A stretch of 64,000 nt of DNA from Bog-756 sp963812525 (GTDB taxonomy: Bacteria > Actinomycetota > Acidimicrobiia > Acidimicrobiales > RAAP-2), in assembly GCA_963812525.1 (NCBI GenBank), contig CAWEVL010000011.1, positions 1,054,001 to 1,118,000 of the forward strand, read 5' to 3'. Under the pieces are notes generated by a model that did no database searches, was not told the DNA's origin, and was given only the letters and a program-made list of their open reading frames with translations. The position numbers were made by a program, and so were the translations under genes. Positions 8,925 to 17,581 of the stretch are shown here, piece by piece (the first letter of the stretch is position 1; each line of letters begins with the position of its first letter).

Positions 8925-10106
8925 CAGTCCCACCACAGATCGTGGCCGAGCACCCCGCGGGCGATGAGGTCCGAGCTGGACCTGGGAGGTGCCCTCCACG
9001 ATGGTCAGCTGCTTGGCGTCCCGGTACCAGAGCTCCGTCGGGTGGTCCTCCATGTAGCCGGCCGCACCGAGCAGCTGAACGGCCAGGCCCGAGGCCCTCA
9101 CCGCCAACTCGGTGGCGTGGTACTTGGCCATGGACAGGTAGGGCACGTACTCCTTGGTGAACTTTCCCTGGTCGGCGAGCCAGGCGGCGCGGTAGGTGAG
9201 CAGTCGGGCCGCCTCGATGTCCACGGCCACCTTGGCGATCTCCCACTGGATCCCCTGGAAGTCGGCGATGGTGTGGCCGAAGGCCTGGCGCTCCTTCACG
9301 TACTCGGTGGCGTACATGAGCGCCCCTTCGGCCAGGCCGATGCCTCGGGCGGCGACGACCGGGCGCATGGCGTTGAGGCCCAGCATGGCCAGGCGGAACC
9401 CGCCCACCTCGCCGATGACGTTCTCGGCGGGGACACGTACGCCGTCGAGCACCAGCTCGCCGGTGTGAACGCCCCGCACCCCCATCTTGGCATCGGTGCG
9501 ACCCACGGAGACGCCCGCCCACGACCGCTCCACGATGAAGGCGGTGATCGAGTCGTGGGCGCGCGACGAGGGGTCGCCCGTCTTGGCAAAGACCGTGTAC
9601 CAGTCGGCTTCGACCACCCCGGACATCCAGCATTTGGTGCCGGTCAGTACCCAGTCCCCGGTCCGGCCCGATCCGGTGTCGGGCACGGCCCGGGTCCGCA
9701 TGCCGGCGACGTCGGAGCCGGCCACCGCCTCGGACAGACCGAAGCCGGCCCGGAGGGCACCGGTGGCGATACCTCGGAGATAGCGCTCCTGCTGGTCGTC
9801 GTTGCCGGCGATCAGCACCGGCCCGACGGGCAGCCGGGTCAACAGGAGCATCAGGGCGGCGGCATTGGAGTACTTGGCCACCTCCTCGATGGCGATGGTC
9901 AGCCCGATGATGCCGGCCCCCGAGCCCCCCAGGTCCACCGGCAGGCACAGGCCGAGGAGGTCGGCATCCCCGAACGCCTCGAAGAGGTCGGTCGGGTAGT
10001 CGCCGCTGGCGTCGATGGCGCGGGCCCGCGGCTTGACCTTGTCCTGGGCCAGCCGACGGACGCTCTGCTGCAGCTCGGCCAGCTCGGGGGTGAGGTCGAA
10101 GTCCAC
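8924..10106 (-). CDS. Acyl-CoA dehydrogenase, with a one-base frameshift in its last codons
   Basis: This flavoenzyme (393 residues after correction) introduces the alpha,beta double bond into acyl-CoA. It has the N-terminal helical domain from DFDLTPELAELQQSVR, the FAD-binding beta domain (AGFGLSEAVAGSDVAGM, and the WMSGVVEADWYTVF region), and the C-terminal domain ending in RQAFGHTIADFQGIQW and the IVEGTSQVQ catalytic region. After SQVQL the frame slips: removing one of the two C bases at 8971-8972 restores DLIARGVLGHDLWWD and a TGA at 8926-8924. Without that correction the frame runs into trpD. The GTG start at 10106 (VDFDLTPEL) is chosen because residues upstream show no family similarity. 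Expected to work with the SDR and hydratase genes upstream in beta-oxidation. Confidence 0.88.
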
Positions 10107-10368
10107 GGACGACGAGGCTACCCGAGGGCCGGTAGGCCCCCACCAGGTCGTCGGTGACGGCACGACCGGACCCGGCGGGCACGCTGCGTGACGACCCCGC
10201 GGCCGCCGGCGGGCTCCGCGGAACCGTCGCCGACCGTCGCCGAGCCGCCAGCGAGCGATCATCCCGAGGGCCAGCAACCGTGGCCCTCACACCCTCGAGT
10301 CCGGCCGGCCGGCGGGGATGGACCGGAGTCCCCGGCGCTCCTCGACCCGCGGGCGCAGCGCCACCCAC

Positions 10369-10383
10369 CTGACACGGCGTCAG
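10369..10383. promoter_or_regulatory. Inverted repeat CTGAC-N5-GTCAG in the divergent acyl-CoA dehydrogenase/SDR promoter region
   Basis: CTGAC-ACGGC-GTCAG is a perfect five-base inverted repeat that ends at the base before a TAGGCT box (10384-10389). That box is seven bases before the SDR ATG at 10397, so the transcript would be leaderless and the repeat would sit in the -35/-10 spacer. The form resembles TetR-family operators of lipid-degradation genes. The assignment is inference. The rest of 10107-10396 holds no supported gene. Confidence 0.4.
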
Positions 10384-10396
10384 TAGGCTGCGGCCC

Positions 10397-11302
10397 ATGA
10401 CCCCGCCCGGACTGCGCCCTCCCCCGCCCACCGGCAGCTCGGCCCTGGCCCCCGGTACCTACGACGGGTCGGTGGTGGTCGTGACCGGGGGCGGCACGGG
10501 ACTGGGCAAGGCCATCGCCACCGAGTTCGGCCGGCTGGGCGCGTCCGTGGCCATCCTGAGCCGGGACGAGGGGCACCGTCTGGCCGGAGCCGCGGCAGTC
10601 GAGGAGGCCGGGGGCTCCGCCTTCGCCACCCCGTGCGACATCCGGGATGCCGAGTCCATCGCCAACGCCTTCGACGCCACCGAGCTGACCCTCGGTCCCA
10701 TCGACGTGCTGGTCAACAACGCGGCGGGCAACTTCCCGGTGCCGGCCGAGGACATGAGCCCCAACGCCTGGCGGACGGTGGTGGACATCGTGCTCAACGG
10801 GACCTACCTGTGCTGCCGGGACCTGGCCCGGCGACTGATCCCGGCCGAGCGGGACGGGGCCATCGTGAACGTCGGGGCGTCCTACGCGTGGACGGGTGGC
10901 CCGGGGTTCGCCCACTCCGCCGCGGCCAAGGCCGGGGTCAAGAACCTGACCGAGACGCTGGCCGTCGAGTGGGGCCCCTACGGAATCCGGGTCAACGGCC
11001 TGGTCCCCGGGCTCATGCCCCACGAGGACGAGGTGGCCGCCATCGCCGCGGTGCCGGGCAAGTACCAAGGCCAGGATTCGCGGGTACCGGCCGGCCGGGT
11101 CGGCTTCCCCCGGGAGCTGGCCTGGGCCGCAACCTACCTGTGCTCTCCCTACGCCACCTACATCAGCGGGCACTCGCTGGTGGTGGACGGGGCCAACTGG
11201 CAGCGTCGCCACACCGTCCAGCCACCCTTCACGCCCATCCGAGAGCAGCTCGACCGCCCGCCGTTCGGCGAGAGCAGGTCCCCGAAAGGAGCCCCCGCAT
11301 GA
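10397..11302 (+). CDS. SDR family oxidoreductase, 2,4-dienoyl-CoA reductase-like
   Basis: The 301-residue protein is a Rossmann-fold short-chain dehydrogenase: cofactor loop VVTGGGTGLGKAIA near residue 30, NNAAGNFPVPAEDM (the NNAAGNF form is typical of 2,4-dienoyl-CoA reductases), and AVEWGPYGIRVNGLVPG. The usual catalytic YxxxK is not present: the position four residues before the Lys in HSAAAKAGV is Ser. Dienoyl-CoA reductases also lack that Tyr, so this supports the subfamily rather than inactivity. It would reduce dienoyl-CoA intermediates during breakdown of unsaturated fatty acids. The stop overlaps the next start as ATGA, so it is co-translated with the hydratase. Confidence 0.82.
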   Translation: MTPPGLRPPPPTGSSALAPGTYDGSVVVVTGGGTGLGKAIATEFGRLGASVAILSRDEGHRLAGAAAVEEAGGSAFATPCDIRDAESIANAFDATELTLGPIDVLVNNAAGNFPVPAEDMSPNAWRTVVDIVLNGTYLCCRDLARRLIPAERDGAIVNVGASYAWTGGPGFAHSAAAKAGVKNLTETLAVEWGPYGIRVNGLVPGLMPHEDEVAAIAAVPGKYQGQDSRVPAGRVGFPRELAWAATYLCSPYATYISGHSLVVDGANWQRRHTVQPPFTPIREQLDRPPFGESRSPKGAPA

Positions 11303-12102
11303 GCACCCTGAGCGAGGACGACCGGCGACTGGTGACGCTGGAGGTGGAGGGCCACGTGGCCGTGATCACCAACAACCGTCCCGAGAAGCACAACGCCATG
11401 AGCGACGAGATGGACCGGCGCCTCTTCGACGTGCTGGCCGAAGTGCACGAGCTGCCCGAGGTGCGGGCCATCATCTGGCGGGGCGAGGGGAAGTCGTTCT
11501 CCTCGGGACGGGACACCGACCAGCTGGGCATCCGCACCGAGGACATCTCCGATCTCGAGTTCATCGAGCGGGGTCACCGGCCGTCCCAGATGTTCTTCAC
11601 GATGCCCGCCCCGATCATCTGCGCCCTCAAGGGCTGGGTGATCGGCGGGGCCTTCGAGCGCTCGCTGCTGTGCGACCTCCGGGTGGCTGCCGTCGGCACC
11701 AAGATGGTCCTGCCCGAGGTGGTCCACGGGGTCATCCCCGACACCGGCGGAATGGCCAGGCTCTTCCAGATGGTCGGCCACGGCGTGGCCGCCGACCTGG
11801 CCCTCACCGGCCGGGTGATGACGGCCGAGGAGGCCCTGGCCCACGGGATCATCAGCCGGCTGGTGGCCGACGAGGAGGAGCTCGACGCCGTCACCCGGGA
11901 GATGGCCGAGACCATCGCCGGGGCCCCGGCCTTCACGGTCAAGATGGCCCGGCGCACGCTCTACGGCCTGGGTGTCCACGAGGTCCAGCGGTCCATCGCC
12001 GAGGAAGCGGTGGCCCAGTCCATGGTGTTCGCCTCCCGCGACTACGCCGAGATGAAGGCGGCCCGGGCCGAGGGCCGGGCCCCGGTGTACCAGCGGCGCT
12101 GA
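11299..12102 (+). CDS. Enoyl-CoA hydratase/isomerase family protein
   Basis: The 267-residue crotonase-fold protein has RPEKHNAMSDEMDRRL at the N-terminus, the first oxyanion-hole segment GKSFSSGRDTDQLG and the second segment ALKGWVIGGAFERSLLCDLRVAA, where a highly active hydratase would have two Glu residues. Here one acidic residue is visible (GGAFERS) and LPEVVHGVIPDTGG supplies another, so hydratase or isomerase activity is plausible. It overlaps the SDR gene by four bases and acts on acyl-CoA intermediates in the same pathway. Confidence 0.85.
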   Translation: MSTLSEDDRRLVTLEVEGHVAVITNNRPEKHNAMSDEMDRRLFDVLAEVHELPEVRAIIWRGEGKSFSSGRDTDQLGIRTEDISDLEFIERGHRPSQMFFTMPAPIICALKGWVIGGAFERSLLCDLRVAAVGTKMVLPEVVHGVIPDTGGMARLFQMVGHGVAADLALTGRVMTAEEALAHGIISRLVADEEELDAVTREMAETIAGAPAFTVKMARRTLYGLGVHEVQRSIAEEAVAQSMVFASRDYAEMKAARAEGRAPVYQRR

Positions 12103-12153
12103 TCGCGGACGCACCGACGGTCGGGCCGCCGGCGTGGCTGGCCAGGCGGAGGT

Positions 12154-12171
12154 TTCACGGCCGGCCGTGAA
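12154..12171. promoter_or_regulatory. Perfect 18-bp palindrome upstream of the aldo/keto reductase gene
   Basis: TTCACGGCCGGCCGTGAA is a perfect palindrome without a loop, 52 bp after the hydratase stop and 66 bp before the reductase start. A zero-loop palindrome with no following T-run fits an operator for a dimeric repressor better than a terminator. Confidence 0.45.
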
Positions 12172-12236
12172 CGGGTAGAACGGAAGCAGTGGCCCGGAAC
12201 CCCCTCCCGGGACCCAACGCTCGCACAGGAGGGTCC

Positions 12237-13112
12237 ATGACCACCACCGATCAGTCGGCCCAGCCCGTCCACCGTTCCGGCACCTTCGCCCTCGGCGGCC
12301 GGGAGGTCCACCGCCTGGGCTACGGGGCCATGCAGATCACCGGGGACGGCGTCTGGGGCGAGCCCGCCGACCGGGACGAGTGCGTCCGCACCGTGCGCCG
12401 GGCCGTCGAGCTCGGGGTCGACCTCATCGACACCGCCGACTCCTACGGCCCCGAGGTGTCCGAGGACATCCTCTTCGAGGCCCTCCACCCCTACCCCGAG
12501 GAGCTGCTCATCGCCACCAAGGCCGGACTGACCCGCCAGGGCCCCGGCCAGTGGCTGCCGGTGGGCCGACCGGAGTACCTGCGCCAACAGTGCGAGATGA
12601 GCCTCCGGCGCCTCGGTGTGGAGACCATCGACCTGTTCCAGCTCCACCGCATCGACACCAAGGTCCCGGCGACGGAGCAGTTCGGGCTGCTGTCCGATCT
12701 CATCGACGAGGGCAAGGTCCGCGCCGTCGGCCTCAGTCAGGTCGGCGTGACGGAGATCGAGGCCGCCCTGGCCGTGGTGCCGGTGGTCAGCGTCCAGAAC
12801 CTCTACAACCTGAGCGACCGTTCGTCCGAAGGCGAGCTCGACTACTGCGAGGCCGAGGGGATCGGGTTCATCCCGTGGTTCCCCATCGCCGCCGGCGTCC
12901 TGGCCCGCCCGGGCGGTCCGGTGGACACCGTCGCCACCGAGACCGGGGCCACCCCGTCCCAGGTGGCGCTGGCCTGGCTGCTCCACCGGTCGCCGGTGAT
13001 GCTGCCCATTCCCGGCACCAAGTCGCCGCGCCACGTGGACGAGAACTGCCGGGCGGCCACGCTCGAGCTCACCGAGGACCAGCTCGCCTCGCTCGGCCAG
13101 GCCGCCGGCTGA
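12237..13112 (+). CDS. Aldo/keto reductase
   Basis: The 291-residue protein is a TIM-barrel NAD(P)H-dependent reductase. Visible AKR marks are GYGAMQITGDGVWG, DLIDTADSYGPEVSEDIL (catalytic Asp and Tyr), the Lys in IATKAGL, and the His in LFQLHRIDTKVP, then SVQNLYNLSDRS and the cofactor segment LPIPGTKSPRHVDENC. The start at 12237 follows an excellent ribosome site (AGGAGG, seven bases upstream), which rules out the open frame extending back to 12189. Substrate unknown. Confidence 0.88.
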   Translation: MTTTDQSAQPVHRSGTFALGGREVHRLGYGAMQITGDGVWGEPADRDECVRTVRRAVELGVDLIDTADSYGPEVSEDILFEALHPYPEELLIATKAGLTRQGPGQWLPVGRPEYLRQQCEMSLRRLGVETIDLFQLHRIDTKVPATEQFGLLSDLIDEGKVRAVGLSQVGVTEIEAALAVVPVVSVQNLYNLSDRSSEGELDYCEAEGIGFIPWFPIAAGVLARPGGPVDTVATETGATPSQVALAWLLHRSPVMLPIPGTKSPRHVDENCRAATLELTEDQLASLGQAAG

Positions 13113-13191
13113 CCGTGGTCGGACCCGGGTGACCCCGGGCTCGATCGGGTGGCACCGTTGGTGTCAAGGACAACGCCCGAGGGCACCCCGC

Positions 13192-13737
13192 TCAGGCCCC
13201 GGGGCGGCCGGGTAGCTCGGCGGCCCTCCTCACGCTCAGGGCCGGCCGGTTCCGACGACGACTGCCGGCGGCGGCCAGCGCGTCGGCCACGGCGAGGAGC
13301 ATCCCGAAGCCGAGCTCGTTGGGCAGGCCGGTAGTGGACTCGTTCTGGATCCACATGTGCAGGCGCCGGATCCCGTCGGGAAACGGGTAGATCCCGAAGA
13401 AGTGCTCGATCGGCTTGTCCAGATCGAGCAACGCGGCACCGGCCATGGCGGCCACCACCGCCGGACGGGCCCGGCGGTCCACGGCCAGCGCTCCGGCGGC
13501 CATGGCGGCGAGGCCCAGCACTCCGTCCCGGCGGGCCACGGTCAGGAACCGTTCCATGGCGTCGTCGGCCGATCGGTCACATCCCCAGTGGGGGATGGCA
13601 TCGAGCAGCAGGTGGGACCCCACGCCGGCGGCAAAGGCGGCCACCGGTCGACGCTCCAGGGCCCGGCCGATCAGGACGCCGGACAGGACGTGGTTGGTCA
13701 CGAACACCGGCCCACTCTCCCAGGTCGGCGGAGGCAT
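13192..13737 (-). CDS. Hypothetical membrane-associated protein with conserved His/Asp residues
   Basis: The 181-residue protein begins with NHVLSGVLIGRAL and continues GVGSHLLLDAIPHWGCD, a spacing of His and Asp residues like that of putative membrane-bound metal-dependent hydrolases (YdjM/DUF457-like). Two or three hydrophobic segments follow (GVLGLAAMAAGALAVD; AVVAAMAGAALLDLDKPIEHFFG). Function is not assigned. It ends facing the aldo/keto reductase gene. Confidence 0.6.
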   Translation of the reverse strand: MPPPTWESGPVFVTNHVLSGVLIGRALERRPVAAFAAGVGSHLLLDAIPHWGCDRSADDAMERFLTVARRDGVLGLAAMAAGALAVDRRARPAVVAAMAGAALLDLDKPIEHFFGIYPFPDGIRRLHMWIQNESTTGLPNELGFGMLLAVADALAAAGSRRRNRPALSVRRAAELPGRPGA

Positions 13738-13808
13738 GCGGGGTCACCGTCCCGTCCGCCGGCCCGTGGACCGGCGGCGACCGGCGAGGACCGGGTGCGG
13801 CGACCGGG

Positions 13809-15047
13809 TCAGGCCGCCCCGAACACCAGCGGCGCGGCCTTGACCCCGGCGATGACCGGCGAGGCCGTCCGAACCACCGGACCGGCCACCTCCACGGTGG
13901 CGAACCGGCCGAGCAGCTCCTCCAGGAGGATGCGCCCCTCGAGGCGGGCCAGCACCGCCCCGATGCAGAAGTGGGGACCGAAGCCGAAGGCCACGTGCGG
14001 GTTGGGGTCGCGGGCACCGTCGAACCGGTCGGCGGTGGGCCCGAACACCGACTCGTCGCGGTTGGCCGAGGCGTAGAGCATGAGCACGGGCTCATCGGCG
14101 TCCAGCGTCCGGCCGGCCAACTCCACCGGCCGGGTGGTGGTACGCATGAAGGCCACGACCGGCGAGGTCCACCGCAGCATCTCCTCGATGGCCAGGGGCA
14201 GCGCCCGCGGCGCGGACGAAAGGAACCGGTGCCGCAGCCTCTCCCACTCCCCCGGGGACGAGGCCAGGCCGAGCAGGCCACCGGACATCATGTTGCGGGT
14301 GGTCTCGTTGCCGGCCACCAGCAGCTGCACCAGGAACATGCCCAGCTCGGCGTCGGTCAGGCGGTCCCCGTCGACCTCGGCCGCGCCCAGCTCGGAGATG
14401 ATGTCGTCCCTGGGGTGGGCCCGGCGGTCGGCCGCCGCGGCCAGCAGGTAGGTGACCATCTCGCCGCTGAGGGCCAACCGCTCCTCCTCGGGCCAGTCGG
14501 TGGCCCCGGGGATGACCGCCTCCGACCACCGGAAGAACCGGGGCCACTCGTCCTCGGGCACCCCGAGCAGGTCGGAGATGACCTGCAGGGGCAGCGGGAC
14601 GGCCAGCTCGGGGACGATGTCGACGGCCACGCCGGCCTCGATCCGGTCCACCAGGGTGACAGTGCGGGTCCGGATCCCGTCCTCGAGGGCCCGCATGAAG
14701 GACGGTCGGAATCCCGGCTGCACCAGCTTCCGGTAGCGGTCGTGGTCCGGTGGGTCGGTGTGCATCATGGTGGGGGGGGCCGGGTACTCGGCCCCGATCT
14801 CCATGGTCAGGATCCCCTTGCCCGAACAGAAGGTCTCGGGGTCCCGGGAGATGGCCACCACCTCCTCGTGGCGGCTGGCCACCCAGAAGCCGCCGGCCCG
14901 GCTGTGGGCCACGGGGGCCTCGGCCCGGAGCCGCGCGTAGACGGCGAAGGGGTCGCCGGCGTAGAACTCCGGGTCGAGCAGCGGCGCCGTGAGCCCCTCG
15001 GCGTCGGTACCGGGGACCCGGTCGGCCCCCGATTCGGTGGTGCTCAA
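13809..15047 (-). CDS. Cytochrome P450
   Basis: The 412-residue protein has the P450 hallmarks: I-helix LLVAGNETTRNMMSG, the ExxR motif EEMLRWTSPV, the FDGARDPNPH meander and the haem loop FGFGPHFCIGAVLARLEGR with the Cys ligand at residue 361. It is a soluble bacterial class I enzyme that needs ferredoxin and reductase partners, not seen here. Neighbouring acyl-CoA genes suggest a lipid or sterol substrate (inference). There is no ATG or GTG before the conserved region; the only start is TTG at 15047, which overlaps the stop of a short SD-led reading frame (15044-15106). Either translation is coupled or one base is missing and the short frame is the true N-terminus. Confidence 0.88.
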   Translation of the reverse strand: MSTTESGADRVPGTDAEGLTAPLLDPEFYAGDPFAVYARLRAEAPVAHSRAGGFWVASRHEEVVAISRDPETFCSGKGILTMEIGAEYPAPPTMMHTDPPDHDRYRKLVQPGFRPSFMRALEDGIRTRTVTLVDRIEAGVAVDIVPELAVPLPLQVISDLLGVPEDEWPRFFRWSEAVIPGATDWPEEERLALSGEMVTYLLAAAADRRAHPRDDIISELGAAEVDGDRLTDAELGMFLVQLLVAGNETTRNMMSGGLLGLASSPGEWERLRHRFLSSAPRALPLAIEEMLRWTSPVVAFMRTTTRPVELAGRTLDADEPVLMLYASANRDESVFGPTADRFDGARDPNPHVAFGFGPHFCIGAVLARLEGRILLEELLGRFATVEVAGPVVRTASPVIAGVKAAPLVFGAA

Positions 15048-15106
15048 CCGACGACGGCCCCGGTGGGACGGTCGACGAGCACGTCGCCCAGGTCGATGGT
15101 GGTCAT
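15044..15106 (-). CDS. 20-codon reading frame overlapping the P450 start (leader peptide or true P450 N-terminus)
   Basis: An ATG at 15106 follows a strong Shine-Dalgarno stretch (GGGAGGGAAGG) and opens a frame beginning MTTIDLGDVLV that ends in TGA at 15046-15044. That TGA overlaps the TTG start of the P450 as TTGA. The first residues resemble the start of many actinobacterial P450s. Inserting one base at the junction joins the two frames, so this may be the P450 N-terminus broken by a frameshift. Confidence 0.4.
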   Translation of the reverse strand: MTTIDLGDVLVDRPTGAVVG

Positions 15107-15454
15107 GGCCCTTCCCTCCCTGTCCGGTCCCCGGCCGGCCGGTACCGCCGTACTGCGCTCGTCGGCCGAGCCCGACCGGTGCCCCGATACGCGGCCACGG
15201 AGAGCCCGGTGACCGGTCGCCAGTCTGCCGGATGGGTGCCACCGCTGCCACTCGTGCCGAGGGCGGGACGACCCCGGATCGGGCCGGATGCCGGGCCCGG
15301 ACGGTCACGGTCGACCCGTGGCCGTGGGCCGACGGAGGTCGGGTGACCCGGGGAGGCCGGCCGGGGTCGCCTACCATGGACCCTTGCTTCGCCGGCCCCA
15401 GGTCCCGGCACCCTGCCCGTCGAGGGCCCTTCCCCCGCCCATCCGAGGTCCACG
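15107..15454. other. Divergent intergenic region, no gene seen
   Basis: This 348-bp stretch separates the P450 from the zinc-ribbon gene. It is as GC-rich as the genes and holds no credible coding frame. It must carry both promoters; a GAGGTCCACG ribosome site precedes the ATG at 15455. Confidence 0.5.
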
Positions 15455-16420
15455 ATGCTCTGCCCGCAAGGCCATCCCGTTCCGGCCACCGCCACCCTGG
15501 CCCAGTTCTGCCCGACGTGCGGCTCGGCGCTGATCAACCCGTGCCCGGTGGGCCACGACAACGCGCCCAACGCAAGGTTCTGCCGGGAGTGCGGCCGGTC
15601 CATGACCAAGCCGTCGGGGACGCCGGCGGCCACCACGGCCGTCATACCCCCGACGACCGCGGTGGTGCCGCCCCGCGCCGATCCCGGCTCCCCCTCCGCC
15701 CGATCGGTGGGCACCCGGCCCGCGGTGCCGGCGCCGGTCCCGCCCACCGACGAGGGCGAGGCGCGCCCGGACGAGCGCGGACACCGGGGCCTGCTCATCG
15801 CCATCGCAGTGCTCGCCGCCGCCGTGGTCGGCGTGGTCGTCGCCCTGGTGGCCACCTCCTCGGGCGGCACCGACACGGCGGACACGGTCCCCGCCGGCAC
15901 CCCGACCACACCCGCCCCCTCGCCCACCACGGCGCCGTCCACCACGTCGACCTCCACCACCCTGTCGGCTCAGGCCCTGCCTGCGGGCCAGGCCCTGACC
16001 GCCCTGTTGACCCAGAGCTCGGGGAGCCGGAGCCAGGTGCAGACGGCCACGGTGGCCATCGCCTCCTGCGGCGATCTGGCCGGAGCCCAGTCGGCCCTGA
16101 CCGCGGCCCAGTCCGCCCGCCAGACGCTGCTGAGCCAGCTCGGACAGCTCGACCTCACGGCCCTCCCCCACTCGGCGGCGGTCATCGCCTCCCTCACCAA
16201 CGCCTGGCAGAGCTCGGCCAACTCGGACGGCTCCTATGCCCAGTGGGCCGCCGACGAACAGGCCAAACCGTGCGTCCCCAACGACAGCGCGGACCCGGGC
16301 TACCAGTCGGCCCTGGTCGCCGACGGCCACGCGTCGACGGCCAAACAGCAGTTCACGTCGATGTGGAACCCCGTCGCCACCTCGCTGGGCCTGCCGCCGT
16401 GGCAGCCCAGCCAGCTCTGA
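15455..16420 (+). CDS. Zinc-ribbon, single-pass membrane protein
   Basis: The 321-residue protein starts with two treble-clef/zinc-ribbon Cys pairs (MLCPQGH, FCPTCGSAL, then NPCPVGH and FCRECGRSM), followed by a Pro/Thr-rich linker, a membrane helix at about residues 108-130 (GLLIAIAVLAAAVVGVVVALVA), another Thr/Ser/Pro-rich linker and an extracytoplasmic Ala/Gln/Ser-rich helical domain. The layout, cytoplasmic zinc ribbon plus outside sensor-like domain, suggests a structural or sensing role; no enzyme motif is visible. Its stop overlaps the amidase start (TGATG), so the two are co-translated and probably both serve the cell wall. Confidence 0.75.
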   Translation: MLCPQGHPVPATATLAQFCPTCGSALINPCPVGHDNAPNARFCRECGRSMTKPSGTPAATTAVIPPTTAVVPPRADPGSPSARSVGTRPAVPAPVPPTDEGEARPDERGHRGLLIAIAVLAAAVVGVVVALVATSSGGTDTADTVPAGTPTTPAPSPTTAPSTTSTSTTLSAQALPAGQALTALLTQSSGSRSQVQTATVAIASCGDLAGAQSALTAAQSARQTLLSQLGQLDLTALPHSAAVIASLTNAWQSSANSDGSYAQWAADEQAKPCVPNDSADPGYQSALVADGHASTAKQQFTSMWNPVATSLGLPPWQPSQL

Positions 16421-17259
16421 TGCACCCACGGCGACGCCGTCGGTCCCGTCGCGTGGCCCTGGCCGCCGGGCTCGGCGTGGCCGCGGTATTCGCCGCCGCC
16501 GTGGTGGGCACCCACCTCGTCAGACGGCATCCGGCCGCCACCGTCGCCACGCCCCACCCACCGGTCACGCCGTCCGCATCAGCCGGCCCGCGCCCCCTGG
16601 CCGACGACGTGGTGGTGCTGGACCCCGGCCACGACGGTGGCAACAGCACCGCACCCTCCACCATCGACCAGCGGGTCTGGAACGGACGGGAGATGGAGGC
16701 ATGCGACACCACCGGCACCGAGACCGACACCGGCTACCCCGAGTCACGGTTCAATTTCGTGGTGGCCACGTTGGCCCGGGCCGACCTCGAGGCCGAGGGG
16801 GCCACGGTCATCCTGACCCGGACCACCGACTCCGGGGTGGGCCCCTGCATCACCCAGCGGACGGCCATCGGCAACCGGGCCCACGCCGACGCCGTCGTCT
16901 CCATCCACGCCGACGGCGGGCCTGCCTCCGGTCGGGGATTCGCCCTCCTCCTCCCGGTGGACGACGGGGTCAACGCCGGGGTCATCCACTCCTCACAGAC
17001 CCTGGGGATCGACCTGCGTAACGCCTTCCTTCCGGCCACCGGCATGCCCATCAGCGACTACGACGGCGTCTACGGGCTGCAGTCGAGGGACGACCTGGCC
17101 GGGACCAACCTCACCACCGTGCCCAAGGTGTTCATCGAGTGCGGCAACATGCGCAACGCCACCGACGCCTCCCTGCTCACCGATCCGGCGTGGCAGGCCC
17201 GGGCGGCGCAGGGCATCACCGCCGGGATCACCGTGTTCCTGACCACATCGCACTCCTGA
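16420..17259 (+). CDS. N-acetylmuramoyl-L-alanine amidase (Amidase_3, Rv3717/Ami1-like)
   Basis: The 279-residue protein has an Arg-rich N-terminus and a signal/anchor helix (about residues 12-33) and then the zinc amidase fold. VLDPGHDGGNS (zinc His71), the Glu in YPESRFNFVVA, SIHADGGP (second zinc His) and the catalytic Glu in FIECGNMRN are all present. The enzyme cuts the bond between muramic acid and the stem peptide during cell separation. An insertion with Cys residues (MEACDTTGTETDTG) resembles that of mycobacterial Ami1. The start overlaps the previous stop. Confidence 0.9.
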   Translation: MHPRRRRRSRRVALAAGLGVAAVFAAAVVGTHLVRRHPAATVATPHPPVTPSASAGPRPLADDVVVLDPGHDGGNSTAPSTIDQRVWNGREMEACDTTGTETDTGYPESRFNFVVATLARADLEAEGATVILTRTTDSGVGPCITQRTAIGNRAHADAVVSIHADGGPASGRGFALLLPVDDGVNAGVIHSSQTLGIDLRNAFLPATGMPISDYDGVYGLQSRDDLAGTNLTTVPKVFIECGNMRNATDASLLTDPAWQARAAQGITAGITVFLTTSHS

Positions 17260-17581
17260 TCCGCGTCGTCACCCGACCGCCAAGGCCGCGGGTCCCGGAT
17301 CCCGGACACCGACCACCACCAGAACGCGTGACATACCGCCGTTCGTCACCGGCCCGACACGAATTCCCCGGCCGACCCACTTCCCAAACCGGGTGTGGAC
17401 GGGCCATACTGAGTGGGCGGATCTCACCACTCCTAGTGACTTACTTGACACGTAACGTGATATCTCTGGCACGCGGGCGATCCGGCGGGGAACAATCCCA
17501 CGGCCAGGGCGACCGGGACCGGGACCGAGACCGGCTGGACGACGCACCAGCACCGCCCGACCACCGACGAAACGAGGGACG
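17260..17581. other. Promoter region of cysD-cysNC
   Basis: The 322-bp gap has no coding frame. Its centre (about 17421-17470) is AT-richer and holds the twin palindromes listed separately and a TTGACA hexamer at 17445-17450. A GAGGGA ribosome site precedes the cysD ATG. Confidence 0.5.
17427..17460 (+). promoter_or_regulatory. Twin palindrome operator upstream of cysD
   Basis: Site A is ACCAC-TCCTA-GTGAC (CAC-N5-GTG, centre 17433). Site B is CACGTAACGTG, a perfect 5-bp inverted repeat around one A (centre 17454). The centres are 21 bp apart, two helical turns. TTGACA overlaps site B, so the bound protein would sit on the -35 region. The same arrangement is found at 23824-23860, 27112-27145 and 47093-47125. 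Confidence 0.6.

Noticed and set aside
7980..10157. Long plus-strand frame of 725 codons opposite trpD and the dehydrogenase
   Set aside because: Gly/His/Arg-rich shadow with no motif; the minus strand holds two recognised enzymes.
7788..10277. An 829-residue acyl-CoA dehydrogenase-TrpD fusion
   Set aside because: Removing one base at 8971-8972 gives two complete genes with a TGATG overlap, so it is not a real fusion.
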